Notes: generated from the letters alone by a model not told the origin. Shown: positions 26,235 through 35,159, counted from the stretch's first letter. The stretch is DNA of 38,866 bases from Lactiplantibacillus garii (GCF_003885105.1 NZ_QWZQ01000029.1:1-38866); one strand, 5' to 3'. Made by a program: numbers and translations.

Positions 26235-27035
26235 CTAAAGTTCGAAATACTTTTCAAGGAAGACTGCGACACCGTCTTCATCGTTGCTGAGAGTGGCGTG
26301 CGTTGTGGCAGCCTTAACGGCGGGAATCGCATTAGCCATGGCCACGCCAACTTTGGCGGCTTTAAGCATGCCAAGGTCGTTTTCTTCGTCACCAAAAGCC
26401 ATTAGGTTGTCAAAACCTTCGTTAAAGTGACCGAGTAGGGACTTTAAGCCGCTGGATTTATCGGTGTGCGGTGGCAAAAACTCTAGTAGTGTCCGCCGGG
26501 AAGGGACGACGTGGAAAAAGTCGGTGATGCTGGCCGGTAAGGCGGCCTGAACTTCTTTGGCGTCGTTACCGGCACTGACGACTTTACCAAACTGGTCATC
26601 GGCGGGAAGGTCAGCAAAGTTGACGTTTTTGAACGGCATTAAACCGTTAATGAATTCTTCGTACGGTGATTTGCCGAGGTCCATGATTGAATAGACCTGG
26701 GTTAAGTCGATGACGTCTAGGTGAAAGCCGCTAGCTTGCGCGTGGTCGAATAGCGGCCGAATATCCGCCTTGGAAACGCTGGTCCGGGCCAGCACGTCGC
26801 CGGTGGTGTTTTGCTGGACTAGTCCACCGTTAAAGGTAATGGAAAAGTCACCGGGTTGGTTTAGACCTAACTGTTTTAAAAACGGTTGGATCGCTTTAAT
26901 GGGACGACCGGTGCAGAGAACGATTCGCTTACCGGCCGCGTGTAACTGTTTTAAAGCTCGTTCGGTCCGTAATGAGATGGTTTTATCGGACGTTAACAGG
27001 GTATTATCTAAATCTAAAGCAATGGTTGTAATCAT
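26235..27035 (-). CDS. Cof-type HAD-IIB phosphatase
   Basis: A 266-residue HAD hydrolase of the Cof group. Motif I is DLDNTLLTSDK (residues 8-18, nucleophile Asp8), motif II is in VLCTGRP, a long cap insert follows, and motif III/IV is GDEENDLGML. Such enzymes remove phosphate from sugar phosphates, FMN or PLP, and specificity is not readable. It starts 15 nt after threonine synthase and shares its transcript. The ribosome site AGAAAG is weak, so it may rely on coupling. The pairing with thrC is an observation, not a functional proof. Confidence 0.9.
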   Translation of the reverse strand: MITTIALDLDNTLLTSDKTISLRTERALKQLHAAGKRIVLCTGRPIKAIQPFLKQLGLNQPGDFSITFNGGLVQQNTTGDVLARTSVSKADIRPLFDHAQASGFHLDVIDLTQVYSIMDLGKSPYEEFINGLMPFKNVNFADLPADDQFGKVVSAGNDAKEVQAALPASITDFFHVVPSRRTLLEFLPPHTDKSSGLKSLLGHFNEGFDNLMAFGDEENDLGMLKAAKVGVAMANAIPAVKAATTHATLSNDEDGVAVFLEKYFEL

Positions 27036-27050
27036 AATGATTCACGCTTT

Positions 27051-28544
27051 CTAGTGAAGTTTTAAAATGGTTTTGATGGTCGCACCCATGGTGGCCGGGT
27101 CGGTAACCTGCTTATGCCGAATTGGAGCTTGCCGGAGGGCGGTGACCGTTGCCGGAATTGGCGTTTGAATTAGGGCGTGCAATTGATCAACGGCGGCCAA
27201 ACCGTCCGTGTCCACGGCTTGTTCGGTGATTGCACTCAGGACGGCCTTTGGGAACTTGTACGGACTGGCCGTTGAGACGATCACCATTGGTCGGTCGTCC
27301 TTAGTTGCTGACTGGTACTGGTTGGCCACCGCCGTTGCTACCGCCGTATGGGGATCAATAGTGTAGTGGTGTGCAGCGTAAACGTGGTGGATGGCGGCTT
27401 GATCCTGATTTTCGGTCACGAACCCCGCCCAGAAGTCTTTGATGGCTGCCCGCATCGTCGGGGTCAGCGTGTAACGGCCACTGGTTTTTAGGTCGGTCAT
27501 AAGTTGCGCGGTGGCGACCGGGTCGGAACCGGTCAAGTAGAAGACGAGTCGTTCCAAGTTGCTAGATACTAAGATATCCATGGATGGTGAACTGGTTAAG
27601 AAAAATTCCCGGTTTTTATCGTAAGTACCCGTATTAAAGAAGTCGGTCAGAACGTTATTACGGTTGGAAGCACAGATCAACTTGTGGATCGGTGTTCCTA
27701 ATTGCTTGGCGTAGTAGCCGGCCAGGATGTCCCCAAAGTTACCGGTAGGAACGCTGAAGTTAATCGTGTCGCCGTTTTTTATTTGGCCCTGTTTGATCAA
27801 CTGCGCGTAAGCGTAAACGTAGTAAGCTACCTGTGGAAATAGCCGACCGATGTTGATTGAATTGGCACTGGAGAATTGGAAGTGATTGGCTGCCAGTTCG
27901 GTGTGTAGGTCGGGGTCGTTGAGCAGTTCTTTAACCTTCGTTTGGGCCTCATCGAAATTGCCGTTGATGGCAACGACGTAAGTGTTGGCACCAACCTGAG
28001 TAACCATCTGTTGTTTTTGGATAGCGCTGACCCCGTCTTTGGGATAAAAAACGATGATCTTAGTTTGATCAACGTCAGCAAACCCAGCCATGGCAGCCTT
28101 ACCAGTGTCCCCGGAAGTGGCGGTCAAAATCACAACGTCGGACTGTAAGTGGTTCTTCTTGGCCGCGGTCGTCATCAGGTGCGGTAAGATTTGTAAAGCC
28201 AGATCCTTAAAGGCAATCGTTGGACCGTGGAACAATTCGAGGTAGTACTGCTCACCGTGTTTGCGTACCGGGGCAATTGCCGGATCGTCGAACTGGTCAC
28301 CGTAGGCAGCATCGATGCAGGCGTGGAGTTCAGCTGGCGTGTAGTCGGTGAAGAATAGTTTTAAGACCTCGTAGGCAACTTCCTGATAAGACATAGTTGC
28401 GAGCTGATCAAAGTCAAAGTTAGCTTGGGGTAAGTCGACCGGAACAAACAAACCACCGTCGGGCGTTAAGCCCTGTAAAACGGCCTGTGAGCTCGTCATG
28501 GTGTGGCTTGCAGTTTCACGGGTACTGCGATAAAGTGTTTCCAT
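27051..28544 (-). CDS. thrC: Threonine synthase
   Basis: A 497-residue PLP enzyme converting O-phospho-L-homoserine to threonine and phosphate. Lys113 in GPTIAFKDLALQ holds PLP. ATSGDTGKAAMAGF is the substrate/phosphate loop, and SVPTGNFGDILAGYYAK the glycine-rich PLP-phosphate segment. The length matches the long bacterial ThrC class. ATG 28544 is chosen for AAAGGAC before it and because ETLYRSTR is the family N-terminus. An earlier in-frame ATG adds 24 residues without a ribosome site. The homoserine genes are not in the window. Confidence 0.95.
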   Translation of the reverse strand: METLYRSTRETASHTMTSSQAVLQGLTPDGGLFVPVDLPQANFDFDQLATMSYQEVAYEVLKLFFTDYTPAELHACIDAAYGDQFDDPAIAPVRKHGEQYYLELFHGPTIAFKDLALQILPHLMTTAAKKNHLQSDVVILTATSGDTGKAAMAGFADVDQTKIIVFYPKDGVSAIQKQQMVTQVGANTYVVAINGNFDEAQTKVKELLNDPDLHTELAANHFQFSSANSINIGRLFPQVAYYVYAYAQLIKQGQIKNGDTINFSVPTGNFGDILAGYYAKQLGTPIHKLICASNRNNVLTDFFNTGTYDKNREFFLTSSPSMDILVSSNLERLVFYLTGSDPVATAQLMTDLKTSGRYTLTPTMRAAIKDFWAGFVTENQDQAAIHHVYAAHHYTIDPHTAVATAVANQYQSATKDDRPMVIVSTASPYKFPKAVLSAITEQAVDTDGLAAVDQLHALIQTPIPATVTALRQAPIRHKQVTDPATMGATIKTILKLH

Positions 28545-28649
28545 GGATGAACGTCCTTTCAATTGATTTTGTCTAAATGATACACTAAATTGTGAGTTAA
28601 CGGGGCGCTTTTCCATAAATCTCCGCTAGTTTTACCGAATAAAAACTTT

Positions 28650-28678
28650 TATAATAGATGAAAATGTAATCGCTTACG
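28650..28678 (+). promoter_or_regulatory. Promoter -10 and cre box of the GH13 gene
   Basis: TATAAT (28650-28655) is a perfect -10, with a weak TAGTTT 17 bp before. TGTAATCGCTTACG (28665-28678) fits the catabolite box in all but the last base and covers the transcription start region. Glucose repression by CcpA is expected. Confidence 0.7.
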
Positions 28679-28696
28679 ATAGAAGGAGTTTTGTAA

Positions 28697-30415
28697 ATGT
28701 TATTGGCAGGAATATTACACCGTCCTGAAAGTGAAGATACGGCAATTTTGGCCGATCACCAAGTCATGTTACGACTAAAGACGGCGCTAGATGACGTCAC
28801 AAAGGTTGAAGTGATATACGCGGACATGTACTTATGGCAAGAGGGGACCCCGATGCAGACGACGGCCATGCACCGGGGGTTAGCGACACAGAGCAACCAG
28901 TACTGGACGTTACCGGTCACGATTCCAACTAATCGGCTTATTTATGGATTTCGGATCACGGATCAGGATGGTCAATCGATCGGGTACGGCGACGACGGCT
29001 TTTTTGAGGATACCCTGACGAATTGGGCGGTTGCCGGCCATTATTTCCACTTACCATACTTACACGTTAGTGACGCGGAATTACCACCAGCCTGGGTCAA
29101 AGATACGGTTTGGTATCAGATCTTTCCGGAACGCTTTGCAAACGGTGACCGAAAAAATGACCCGGAAAACGTCACGGCTTGGGGCGCGGGTCCGGTTAAA
29201 CGCGACTCATTTTACGGTGGGGATTTAAGGGGCGTTATTGACCACCTGGATGATTTGGCCGATTTAGGCATTAACGGGCTATACTTGTGTCCGATCTTTA
29301 CGTCACCGTCCAACCATAAGTACGATACCATCGACCACTTTGAGATTGACCCCCATTTTGGGACGAAGGCGGACTTTCAGGAATTAGTTGCTAAGGCCCA
29401 CGCCCGGGGAATTAAAGTCATGCTGGACGCAGTCTTTAACCACTTTGGGGAACAATCTCCCCAGTGGCAGGACGTTGTCAAAAATGGGCAACAATCCCGG
29501 TTTGCGGACTGGTTCCACGTTCATGGTTGGCCAGTGGGACGGGATCCCAAGACCCAGCAGTTAAATTATGAGACCTTTGCGACGGGCGCCGCGATGCCTA
29601 AGGTCAACACCCAAAATCCGGCCGTTCAGGATTACCTGATCAACGTAACGAAGTACTGGATCGAGCAGTTTGACATTGACGCTTGGCGGTTTGACGTCGC
29701 CGATGAAGTTGATCACGGGTTCTGGCGCAAGCTATGCGGGGCGTTGCGGGCAGTTAAACCGGACGTTTACCTACTAGGGGAAGCGTGGCATAGTAGTCAG
29801 GCCCTGGTTAACAACGGTCAGTTTAACGCCGTCATGAACTACCCGTTAACGCAACCCATTCCGGCGCTGCTCAATCATGAGCTAAGTTTAGCCGCCTACG
29901 TGGGTAAGACCAACCTTCAGTTGACCCAGTACCGGTTGCCTAACCAGCAAGCCATGTTTAACGCCATCGATACCCACGATACCCAGCGTTTACTCACGAC
30001 TTTGCACGGAGACGAAGACAAGTTAAAGGCGGCGTTGGCCTTGCTGATGCTATTGCCGGGAAGCCCGTGTTTGTACTACGGCACCGAAGTGGGGATGGCT
30101 GGTGGTCCCGACCCTGATAACCGGCGTTGCATGAACTGGCAACCGAATACGGACCAATTAGCCCTGAAGGCCTTCGTTAAACGGTTGATTGGTTTTCGCC
30201 GGCAACGGGCGGACTTTTTAGCCACGAGTGAATTGAGCTGGCAAATTGACGATCAGTGTTTGACTTTAAAACGGCAGGGGCCGACACAAACGGTTTGTGG
30301 GCGTTTTAACCTGGGAACTACCGCGATTAAAGCGGCAATTCAAAACGTGGTTATCAGTAATAGGACCAGTGCCCACCAGTTATTGCCGGGTGGTTTTGAA
30401 ATTAAGGTTAACTAA
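28697..30415 (+). CDS. GH13 neopullulanase / cyclomaltodextrinase-type enzyme
   Basis: A 572-residue GH13_20-type enzyme. Residues 1-120 are a beta-rich N-terminal domain like CBM34. The barrel shows DAVFNH (244-249), nucleophile Asp333 in WRFDVADE, acid/base Glu362 in GEAWH and Asp428 in DTHD. It hydrolyses alpha-1,4 (and some alpha-1,6) links in maltodextrins, cyclodextrins or pullulan. No signal peptide, so cytoplasmic, needing a maltodextrin importer coded elsewhere. AGAAGGAG precedes the ATG. A cre box at the promoter fits carbon control. Confidence 0.9.
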   Translation: MLLAGILHRPESEDTAILADHQVMLRLKTALDDVTKVEVIYADMYLWQEGTPMQTTAMHRGLATQSNQYWTLPVTIPTNRLIYGFRITDQDGQSIGYGDDGFFEDTLTNWAVAGHYFHLPYLHVSDAELPPAWVKDTVWYQIFPERFANGDRKNDPENVTAWGAGPVKRDSFYGGDLRGVIDHLDDLADLGINGLYLCPIFTSPSNHKYDTIDHFEIDPHFGTKADFQELVAKAHARGIKVMLDAVFNHFGEQSPQWQDVVKNGQQSRFADWFHVHGWPVGRDPKTQQLNYETFATGAAMPKVNTQNPAVQDYLINVTKYWIEQFDIDAWRFDVADEVDHGFWRKLCGALRAVKPDVYLLGEAWHSSQALVNNGQFNAVMNYPLTQPIPALLNHELSLAAYVGKTNLQLTQYRLPNQQAMFNAIDTHDTQRLLTTLHGDEDKLKAALALLMLLPGSPCLYYGTEVGMAGGPDPDNRRCMNWQPNTDQLALKAFVKRLIGFRRQRADFLATSELSWQIDDQCLTLKRQGPTQTVCGRFNLGTTAIKAAIQNVVISNRTSAHQLLPGGFEIKVN

Positions 30416-30457
30416 AAAAATGACGTTCAGCTTTGCGGCTGAGCGTCATTTTTTTAG
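30414..30457. terminator. Bidirectional terminator after the GH13 gene
   Basis: AAAAAAATGACGTTCAGC pairs with GCTGAGCGTCATTTTTTT. It overlaps the GH13 stop and lies 4 nt from the converging membrane-protein gene. Confidence 0.85.
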
Positions 30458-30460
30458 CGA

Positions 30461-30778
30461 TTACTTAGTGGCGGCTGGTTTGATAGCGCGACCCTGAATG
30501 AATTCGATTACAATTAGGACCACGTAGCAAATCAGGATAATGCCTAAGAGGTTGGTCGTTTGAACGGTACTGGATAACCAGTAGTATTGCCAGTTCTGGT
30601 TATTGAAGACCCACCAAACAATTAAGCCGGCAATTAACCCTAAGGTATTCATAATTGCAATAAAGAAAATATTGCCGTTTTGTTTTTGACCTGCCCAGTA
30701 AGCGGACAAAATCGCCATCCAAACTCCCCAGACGATTAAGCCAACCACAACAACCCAATAAATAAGTGATGCGATCAT
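30461..30778 (-). CDS. Small integral membrane protein
   Basis: A 105-residue protein with three hydrophobic helices (about 4-26, 36-60 and 75-96) and a basic C-terminal tail (QGRAIKPAATK), probably inside. AAGGAG precedes the ATG. It has a shared terminator and its own upstream region, so it is monocistronic. I do not recognise a family. The many Trp and Asn in the middle (WWVFNNQNWQYYWL) mark an interface-located loop. The function is unknown. Confidence 0.75.
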   Translation of the reverse strand: MIASLIYWVVVVGLIVWGVWMAILSAYWAGQKQNGNIFFIAIMNTLGLIAGLIVWWVFNNQNWQYYWLSSTVQTTNLLGIILICYVVLIVIEFIQGRAIKPAATK

Positions 30779-30974
30779 TGGTACTCCTTCTTTCTACAAG
30801 TTAATAACATTATTTTACCATGAATTCGATTACATTGGGAGCCCCCGGTGATTTTTTTCACAATCATTTTTAGGTTAAAATGGCGTGATTTTGAGATGTT
30901 ACTTGTTATTTAGGGGTGAATTATTTACAATTAGGACATAATGACAATGTAATAGGGAAAGGGTTGGCCTATCA

Positions 30975-31619
30975 ATGACTTCTGCGTGGAACTGGATTGG
31001 AATCATTGCTTGGATAATTGTTTTGGCACTGGTGGTCTGGGTGTTTCATAACATTCGGGTCCGCCGAATTAAGATGATTGTGGAACGCAAGCATACGTTT
31101 GAATGGAACAGCCTGTTTATTACGATTGGGGAACTGGTCGTGGCCATTGGTTTACTAATTGGCATGGGCTATGTGACATTCAACCACCAAGTAGATTTAT
31201 CAGATACAAAGGCGGTTAAGGTCACTTATAAGTATGAACCGCTCGTTTTACGGGTAGGCAATAACGGCTCATCTTCATACTACGTTGCGGTTGATCGGGG
31301 AACAACGAACAAGCCGGTGCATATTTATAATTATTGGATCAACGGGGCCAAGTACACCGTTTCTAGTAATAAAGCCACGGTGGCAAGTAGTTTGAAACAG
31401 GTAAAAATTGCGGATGCGGGGATTCCGTGGTCGCAAACGGCGCTGAAGAAAATGGACCGGGAACACGAGCGGGCGTACGTGGTTAAGCTTACAGCGACGT
31501 ACCAGCCTAGTTTCTTAAACGGATTAGGGATTCACGTTGGGCACCAAGCGATGACGCGGTGGCTGATTCGGGTACCAGCGCAGTCTTTCATTAACACGAC
31601 GGATATTCAAGCACAGTAG
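30975..31619 (+). CDS. Membrane-anchored protein with extracytoplasmic domain
   Basis: A 214-residue protein with two hydrophobic helices (about 8-25 and 48-68) joined by a basic loop (RVRRIKMIVERKH). The remaining 140 residues are beta-rich and probably outside (KYEPLVLRVGNNGSSSYYVAVDRG). AGGGAAAGGG precedes the ATG. It is monocistronic with its own terminator. No family is recognised. The pattern fits DUF-type lactobacillar surface-stress proteins, but this is only a resemblance. Confidence 0.75.
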   Translation: MTSAWNWIGIIAWIIVLALVVWVFHNIRVRRIKMIVERKHTFEWNSLFITIGELVVAIGLLIGMGYVTFNHQVDLSDTKAVKVTYKYEPLVLRVGNNGSSSYYVAVDRGTTNKPVHIYNYWINGAKYTVSSNKATVASSLKQVKIADAGIPWSQTALKKMDREHERAYVVKLTATYQPSFLNGLGIHVGHQAMTRWLIRVPAQSFINTTDIQAQ

Positions 31620-31630
31620 TAGTGGTATTT

Positions 31631-31674
31631 AGACGGATTCGGGGGATGTAAGCCCTACGAAGCCGTCTTTTTTT
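31631..31674 (+). terminator. Terminator after the membrane-anchored protein
   Basis: AGACGG...TTCG pairs with CGAA...CCGTCT (one mismatch) with GGG/CCC inside, followed by TTTTTTT. Confidence 0.8.
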
Positions 31675-31825
31675 ATAACTTTTAAAAGTTATTAAATATT
31701 CATAATACAATGCTTTTTTACTATGGTTATTTGGAGAATGGAGTAGAATGATAATGTCATATTTTTATAGAATAATTAGTTTATCCAGTTAATCTTAATC
31801 ATAAGTGATAGAAAGAAGCGAACCA

Positions 31826-32347
31826 ATGATTGGCGAACAAAACACACCGTTATTCGTTTGTGGAATTGTCGGGGATCAGCAAACGATGATCGTAAATAAA
31901 TGTTTAACGGGGCCATTTAAAAACCGTTATGATTTGGCTACCGCACCGTGGACGTCGGGAACCACGTTGGGGGTGGCCGTTAGTCGAATTACCAAGTTAC
32001 AAACCGGATTGACCACGGTAGTTTCCAAGCAACTCGGAACTGTTCAGTTTAAGTTGCCCGGGCTAACGTCACTCGGATTACCAAGCACGATGATCAGCAT
32101 TTTCTATTTGTTAGAACCGGTTGGCGGGCAGCTAATGGTTAAACGACCAGCGTACACGGCGGCACTTTCAGCGGGAGCGGCCCGGGTGCCGTTGTCCCAA
32201 CTTAATTGGCAAAACAGCTCACCAACCGTGATGCAGGCCAAACGTTTTTTGATGACCGGGGCTTTCCCAATTGCGGATCAACCAATCGCGGCGTACCAGG
32301 TCGCGGAGAAAACGGCGTGGGTCGATGCGGACCTAGCTGACTATTAG
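31826..32347 (+). CDS. Nudix-fold protein lacking the catalytic glutamates
   Basis: About 173 residues. The N-terminus follows the Nudix layout: LFVCGIVGDQQTMIVNKC, then GPFKNRYDLA, where active enzymes have GPW-x-G-x-YDLPGG. Residues 40-62 occupy the place of the Nudix box but read as GTTLGVAVSRITKLQTGL at the core, so the RE-x-x-EE acids are replaced by Ile, Leu and Gln and only Arg54 and Gly61 remain. Metal-dependent hydrolysis is unlikely, and a binding or regulatory role is inferred. ATG 31826 follows GAAAGAAGCG. It lies just before the T-box promoter. Confidence 0.6.
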   Translation: MIGEQNTPLFVCGIVGDQQTMIVNKCLTGPFKNRYDLATAPWTSGTTLGVAVSRITKLQTGLTTVVSKQLGTVQFKLPGLTSLGLPSTMISIFYLLEPVGGQLMVKRPAYTAALSAGAARVPLSQLNWQNSSPTVMQAKRFLMTGAFPIADQPIAAYQVAEKTAWVDADLADY

Positions 32348-32351
32348 TGAG

Positions 32352-32380
32352 TTGACAATTGACTAGTCGCGGTGTAATTT
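32352..32380 (+). promoter_or_regulatory. Promoter of the T-box leader
   Basis: TTGACA (32352-32357), a 17-bp spacer and TAATTT (32375-32380). It begins right behind the preceding stop codon. Confidence 0.7.
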
Positions 32381-32386
32381 AGAAAC

Positions 32387-32653
32387 AACTTAAAAAATGA
32401 AATGTTGATGAGAAGAGTAACTGTGGGGCGCCGTCCAGCGAGTCAAAGGTTGGTGGAATTTGACCGGTAACGCGCAGTGAAGATGAACTCGGAGTTGACT
32501 AGTGGTTGGCGCTACTAGTCCGGATCGATCACCGATAAACGGATCAAACGTAATGGTAACGTTGCGTGAGAGGCAGCTTCGGCTGTAAACGTAGGTGGCA
32601 CCGCGGAGTTTGAACTTCGTCCTTAACGAACAAGTTAGGGACGGAGTTTTTTT
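32387..32653 (+). promoter_or_regulatory. T-box riboswitch leader of the C-S lyase gene
   Basis: AGGTGGCACCGCGG (32593-32606) is the diagnostic T-box sequence. Stem I shows AGTA (32416-32419), AGCGAGTC and GGTTGGTGGAA (distal loop). GACTAGT/ACTAGTC (32497-32520) is a following stem. A terminator (ACTTCGTCCTTAAC with GTTAGGGACGGAGT, 32614-32647) ends in T7. The specifier bulge reads GAAGATGAA: ATG (Met, 32483-32485) or GAT (Asp). Read-through occurs when the matching tRNA is uncharged. Confidence 0.9.
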
Positions 32654-32678
32654 GTCGCATGGAAAAGGGGATTTTAAG

Positions 32679-33881
32679 ATGGATCAAGCAACGTTTATTA
32701 AAAAGTACGCAACTAACCGGGCCAATACTAATTCATTGAAGTGGGACGCCCTTGATCAGCGTTATGGGAACCCGGATTTGATTGCAATGTGGGTTGCGGA
32801 CATGGAATTTAAAGTGCCGGAGCAAGTGACGCAGGCACTGACTGACCGGGTGGCACACGGAATTTATGGCTATTCCTACACACCGGATAGTTATTACCAA
32901 GCCTTTATTAACTGGGAGCAGCGTCGCCACGGATTGACCGTTCAAAAGGATTGGATCCGGTTTGGGTCCGGCGTGGTCAATTCCCTGTACGCGTTAGTTA
33001 ATACGTATACGCAACCTGGTGACGGGGTACTTATTTTAACACCGGTCTATTACCCCTTCTTTAACGCCGTACAGGATAATCACCGGCAACTGGTGACCTC
33101 CGAATTGGTCAATGATCACGGTCACTATACGATTGACTTTGCCGACGTTGAAGCAAAAATTAAGGCCAACGAAGTGCGGCTCTTTATCCAGTGCTCACCG
33201 CATAATCCGGTGGGCCGCATTTGGACGGCCGCGGAAGAAACCCGGTTATTAGCCCTTTGTGAACAGTACCACGTTTTGGTGATCTCCGATGAAATTCACC
33301 AAGACATTGAAATTGATCCCCAGAACCACCCGTTTATTTCGGCGTTAACGGTGGCTGACGGTCGGTTTACTGATCGGGTGATTGTCGTTAACGCGCCGTC
33401 CAAGACGTTTAATTTAGCGTGCCTACTGAATTCACACGTGATTATTCCTAACCAAGTATTGCGGGAAAAGTATGACGCTGCCATCAACCGTTTGAGTCAA
33501 ACTGAAGTGAACGTACTGGGACAAACGGCTGGGCAGGCCGCGTACGAATCCGGTGCGGCGTGGTTGGACCAAATTCTCGCCATTGTCCGGGATAACTACC
33601 ATTACTTGAAGACCCAATTGGCACAACACGCGCCGCAGATTGTCATTGCCGACCTCCAAGGGACTTACTTGACTTGGCTAGATTTGCGGGCGTACGTGAA
33701 ACCGGAATTTACCCGGGACTTTATTCAGGATAAGTGCGGGTTAGCCGTTGACTTCGGGGAGTGGTTTAGTTCGAATGACCAGGGGTTTGTCCGGTTAAAC
33801 TTAGCAACCGACCCCAAGTACGTCCACCAAGCCGTTGAACACGTTGTTCAAGCGATTGAGCAACTTACCACCCACGCCTAA
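32679..33881 (+). CDS. MalY/PatB-type C-S lyase (cystathionine beta-lyase, fold-type I aminotransferase)
   Basis: A 400-residue PLP enzyme. CSPHNPVGR (172-180), SDEIHQDI (203-210) and Lys242 in NAPSKTFNLA are the family's PLP-binding segments. The opening MWVADMEFKVPEQV is typical of MalY/PatB, which split cystathionine or cysteine conjugates to a thiol, pyruvate and ammonia. ATG 32679 follows GGAAAAGGGG. A longer in-frame form would run through the T-box and is rejected. The leader above couples expression to an amino-acid shortage, consistent with methionine synthesis. Transaminase side activity is possible. Confidence 0.9.
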   Translation: MDQATFIKKYATNRANTNSLKWDALDQRYGNPDLIAMWVADMEFKVPEQVTQALTDRVAHGIYGYSYTPDSYYQAFINWEQRRHGLTVQKDWIRFGSGVVNSLYALVNTYTQPGDGVLILTPVYYPFFNAVQDNHRQLVTSELVNDHGHYTIDFADVEAKIKANEVRLFIQCSPHNPVGRIWTAAEETRLLALCEQYHVLVISDEIHQDIEIDPQNHPFISALTVADGRFTDRVIVVNAPSKTFNLACLLNSHVIIPNQVLREKYDAAINRLSQTEVNVLGQTAGQAAYESGAAWLDQILAIVRDNYHYLKTQLAQHAPQIVIADLQGTYLTWLDLRAYVKPEFTRDFIQDKCGLAVDFGEWFSSNDQGFVRLNLATDPKYVHQAVEHVVQAIEQLTTHA

Positions 33882-33899
33882 AAAGTGGAAAATTGACCA

Positions 33900-33942
33900 A
33901 AAGCAGCCGCTCATTCCGGATTTAGGAATGAGCGGCTGCTTT
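33900..33942. terminator. Perfect 18-bp hairpin after the C-S lyase
   Basis: AAAGCAGCCGCTCATTCC pairs exactly with GGAATGAGCGGCTGCTTT. The T-run is short on the plus strand and clearer on the minus strand (TTTTGG). Confidence 0.7.
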
Positions 33943-34044
33943 GAGTTAAACAAGCTGATCTTCAGTGCACGTTTTGGTACTACGCGTTAATTTTAAATGG
34001 AGTTAAAGTTTATTCTTGTTTACAACTATGAGGCGTTACTTATA

Positions 34045-34227
34045 TTAACGGGTTTTATTAGGCGTCGTGCGTTGCTTAAGGAGTCGTCGCCGGACAATTT
34101 CACGCCGGATGAAGGAATAGGCAACGAGGGCCAGCGTTAGCAACGCAATGACAACGGCGGCTTTGACGAAACCAAACATCCAAAAGAAAACCGCGATTGC
34201 AAGGGTACAATAGACAATTAAAAACAT
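34045..34227 (-). CDS. Small two-helix membrane protein
   Basis: A 60-residue protein with two hydrophobic segments (about 2-20 and 23-40) and a strongly basic tail (RREIVRRRLLKQR), inside by the positive-inside rule. AAGGAGGG is placed well before the ATG, which supports a real gene. I recognise no family. It is separate from the next gene upstream by 128 nt. Confidence 0.65.
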   Translation of the reverse strand: MFLIVYCTLAIAVFFWMFGFVKAAVVIALLTLALVAYSFIRREIVRRRLLKQRTTPNKTR

Positions 34228-34355
34228 GGGGCCCTCCTTCTTTTAAGACGAATTAACTAATCAATAATTTCATTGTAGCGGGTAAAAGTAGTCAACCCGT
34301 GATTGAAATTTGAATTTTTTGTTAAATCTGGGCCCAATGGTTGACGGTTGTGCAC

Positions 34356-34682
34356 TTAGCGGTGGTAATGGCGGTTCATCCGGCGCTCGTTTGCGTGCGC
34401 CAGTTGCTCTTCGGTTAAATGGTAGTGGGTGGCAGCGTCTAATTTCGTTAAGCCGGCAATTAACGCTCCAAACTGGTTCTGATCGTGGACGCTGGCTTTC
34501 AACTTTGCAGCTAGTTGGGTTAACACGGTTAGTTCCGGTAACAAGGTTTCTTGAACCTGTTGATCATATTGGCGTTGGCTTAAACTGTGCGTCTGCCAGC
34601 GAGTGACCCGACTAAGTAGAGTGAATAGTTGGGTCGTGAGAACGGTGACCAAGTAGTCGCTTTCCGTGGCGGTTAAATTCAT
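34356..34682 (-). CDS. Hypothetical helical protein
   Basis: A 108-residue soluble protein, almost all helix-forming, starting MNLTATESDYLVTVLTTQLFTLLSRV and ending in a His/Arg-rich tail (NERRMNRHYHR). AAGGAAGG precedes the ATG with good spacing, which makes it credible. No domain is recognised. A frame on the other strand is its shadow. Confidence 0.6.
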   Translation of the reverse strand: MNLTATESDYLVTVLTTQLFTLLSRVTRWQTHSLSQRQYDQQVQETLLPELTVLTQLAAKLKASVHDQNQFGALIAGLTKLDAATHYHLTEEQLAHANERRMNRHYHR

Positions 34683-34769
34683 TGTGATGACCTTCCTTCA
34701 AATACTAATTTTATTAGTTATTGTAAGTCAGGCGCTTCGTAATTAAAATGAAAAAATTAGTAGCCAGTG

Positions 34770-35045
34770 TTAACCGTTGCTACCACTTTCGTAGTGGCGG
34801 GTGTCGACTGTGTCGATCAACTGGTCGTCCTGCTTGTTTGGGTGAGGTGTTTCGGTCGTGACCATCATTTCTTTATCATGCGGGTCAGCGTAGTTGATCA
34901 CTTGGCTCAAAAAGTAGGCGTTGGTAGCTTTACCGCGGTTAACGCCCCATTCCGTTATTTGAGAAGGTTCGGCGGGCTGGTATGCTTTAAGGACACCAGC
35001 TCCGGTAACTTGGATCTTTGTTGCAATGCTGATTATCGGCATCAA
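34770..35045 (-). CDS. Possible small gene or remnant
   Basis: A 91-residue frame with natural-looking composition (ADPHDKEMMVTTETPHPNKQ, ending HYESGSNG), but with no ribosome site before its TTG/ATG start. It may be a truncated gene, start further upstream by another route, or be chance. No family is recognised. Confidence 0.35.
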   Translation of the reverse strand: MMPIISIATKIQVTGAGVLKAYQPAEPSQITEWGVNRGKATNAYFLSQVINYADPHDKEMMVTTETPHPNKQDDQLIDTVDTRHYESGSNG

Positions 35046-35159
35046 GGTTATGAATTGGGCAAAGATTTAAATTGAACGCACCACTGATCGACCTGGTTGT
35101 TTATAATTAACTTGATAATTAGACGATTGGCATATTAAATAGCGAGGGAGTAGACAAAG

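Noticed and set aside
32595-32678. An N-terminal extension of the C-S lyase beginning at 32595
   Set aside because: The extra 28 codons run through the T-box core and terminator hairpin. The ribosome site and family N-terminus both support 32679.
34310-34606. A 98-residue plus-strand frame
   Set aside because: It is antisense to the better supported minus-strand gene at 34356-34682 and lacks a ribosome site.
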